Shown here one piece after another: positions 63,783 through 64,000 of a DNA stretch of 64,000 bases (the first letter of the stretch is position 1; each line of letters begins with the position of its first letter). Origin of the DNA: Streptomyces cucumeris (GTDB lineage Bacteria; Actinomycetota; Actinomycetes; Streptomycetales; Streptomycetaceae); the NCBI RefSeq assembly GCF_024295805.1, contig NZ_JANCLX010000002.1, forward strand, positions 433,666 to 497,665, given 5' to 3'. The notes beneath the pieces were generated by a model, which had not been told where the DNA came from, did no database searches, and saw nothing but the letters and a program-made list of their open reading frames with translations. Both the position numbers and the translations under genes were made by a program.

Positions 63783-64000
63783 TTACTGCCCCTCGCCGCC
63801 CAGGTGGTGCACCCGCACCATGTTGGTGGTGCCGGGGACGCCGGGGGGCGAACCGGCCGTGATGATCATGGTGTCACCCGCGGAGTAGCGGCCCAGCTTC
63901 AGCAGTTCGGCGTCGACCAGGTCCACCATCGCGTCGGTGTTCTCGACATAGGGCACCACGAAAGACTCCACGCCCCAGCTCAGGGTCAGCCGGTTGCGGG
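63783..64000 (-). CDS. pyk: Pyruvate kinase, C-terminal part (gene runs past the right edge)
   Basis: Only the last 71 or so codons are in the window. LSWGVESFVVPYVENTDAMVDLVDAELL and TMIITAGSPPGVPGTTNMVRVHHLGG are the C-terminal allosteric domain of pyruvate kinase, which converts phosphoenolpyruvate and ADP to pyruvate and ATP. The gene is on the minus strand, so its start and catalytic barrel lie to the right of the window. Confidence 0.93.
   Translation of the reverse strand, partial: RNRLTLSWGVESFVVPYVENTDAMVDLVDAELLKLGRYSAGDTMIITAGSPPGVPGTTNMVRVHHLGGEGQ

Overview
The window is high-GC actinobacterial chromosome and almost certainly Streptomyces. Gene content and order match the conserved core of a Streptomyces chromosome running from an LCP gene/rpmE/prfA through the atp operon to nucS, filP, scy, absC, icmA and pyk. 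GTG/TTG starts, 4-bp start/stop overlaps, dense packing and long spurious antisense reading frames are also typical. No rRNA, tRNA, CRISPR array or transposon was found.

Layout. (1) 1-6801: an LCP cell-wall ligase, ribosomal protein L31, then prfA-prmC-threonylcarbamoyl-AMP synthase-phosphatase-like protein-serine hydroxymethyltransferase. (2) 6877-16328: a polyprenyl-phosphate sugar-1-phosphate transferase and the complete F-type ATP synthase operon atpIBEFHAGDC, closed by a 16-bp hairpin. (3) 16441-23501: DUF2550 protein, a NarL-type two-component system, a DrrAB-like exporter with divergent TetR regulator, a cobalamin adenosyltransferase and a 3-hydroxybutyryl-CoA dehydrogenase. (4) 23659-29795: a STAS-domain protein, a large membrane-anchored NTPase-like protein, the mismatch-repair endonuclease NucS and small conserved actinobacterial proteins. 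(5) 29829-34965: two paralogous ABC-2 modules. (6) 35099-40210: filP and scy, the coiled-coil proteins of polar hyphal growth. (7) 40452-43308 and 53344-55044: methylmalonyl-CoA epimerase, thiolase, MeaB and the large subunit of isobutyryl-CoA mutase, which with the adenosyltransferase form a B12-dependent acyl-CoA network. (8) 43482-52793: a PepSY/OmpR-type two-component locus, AbsC, three tandem AIM24 proteins, an ArsR/MFS pair and MarR regulators. (9) 55020-60062: a TetR gene with two strong palindromes, a thioredoxin-TPR protein and a three-gene surface/secreted operon. (10) 60198-63706: a self-contained EACC1 - caspase/TPR - Clp_N/AAA cassette, bounded by two perfect hairpins, then the C-terminal part of pyruvate kinase.

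Most of the window is conserved housekeeping sequence. The most unusual unit is the caspase cassette. A caspase-like protease with both catalytic residues is coupled to a membrane-linked EACC1 adaptor and a ClpC-derived protein. That protein keeps four Clp_N repeats, but its single AAA module has lost the Walker A lysine, the Walker B glutamate and the arginine fingers. It looks like a substrate-sensing scaffold for a prokaryotic cell-suicide or conflict system. Other points of interest are a low-molecular-weight phosphatase homologue whose nucleophilic cysteine is a serine, a 12-bp tandem repeat in front of the atp operon, and several clear operator-like palindromes.
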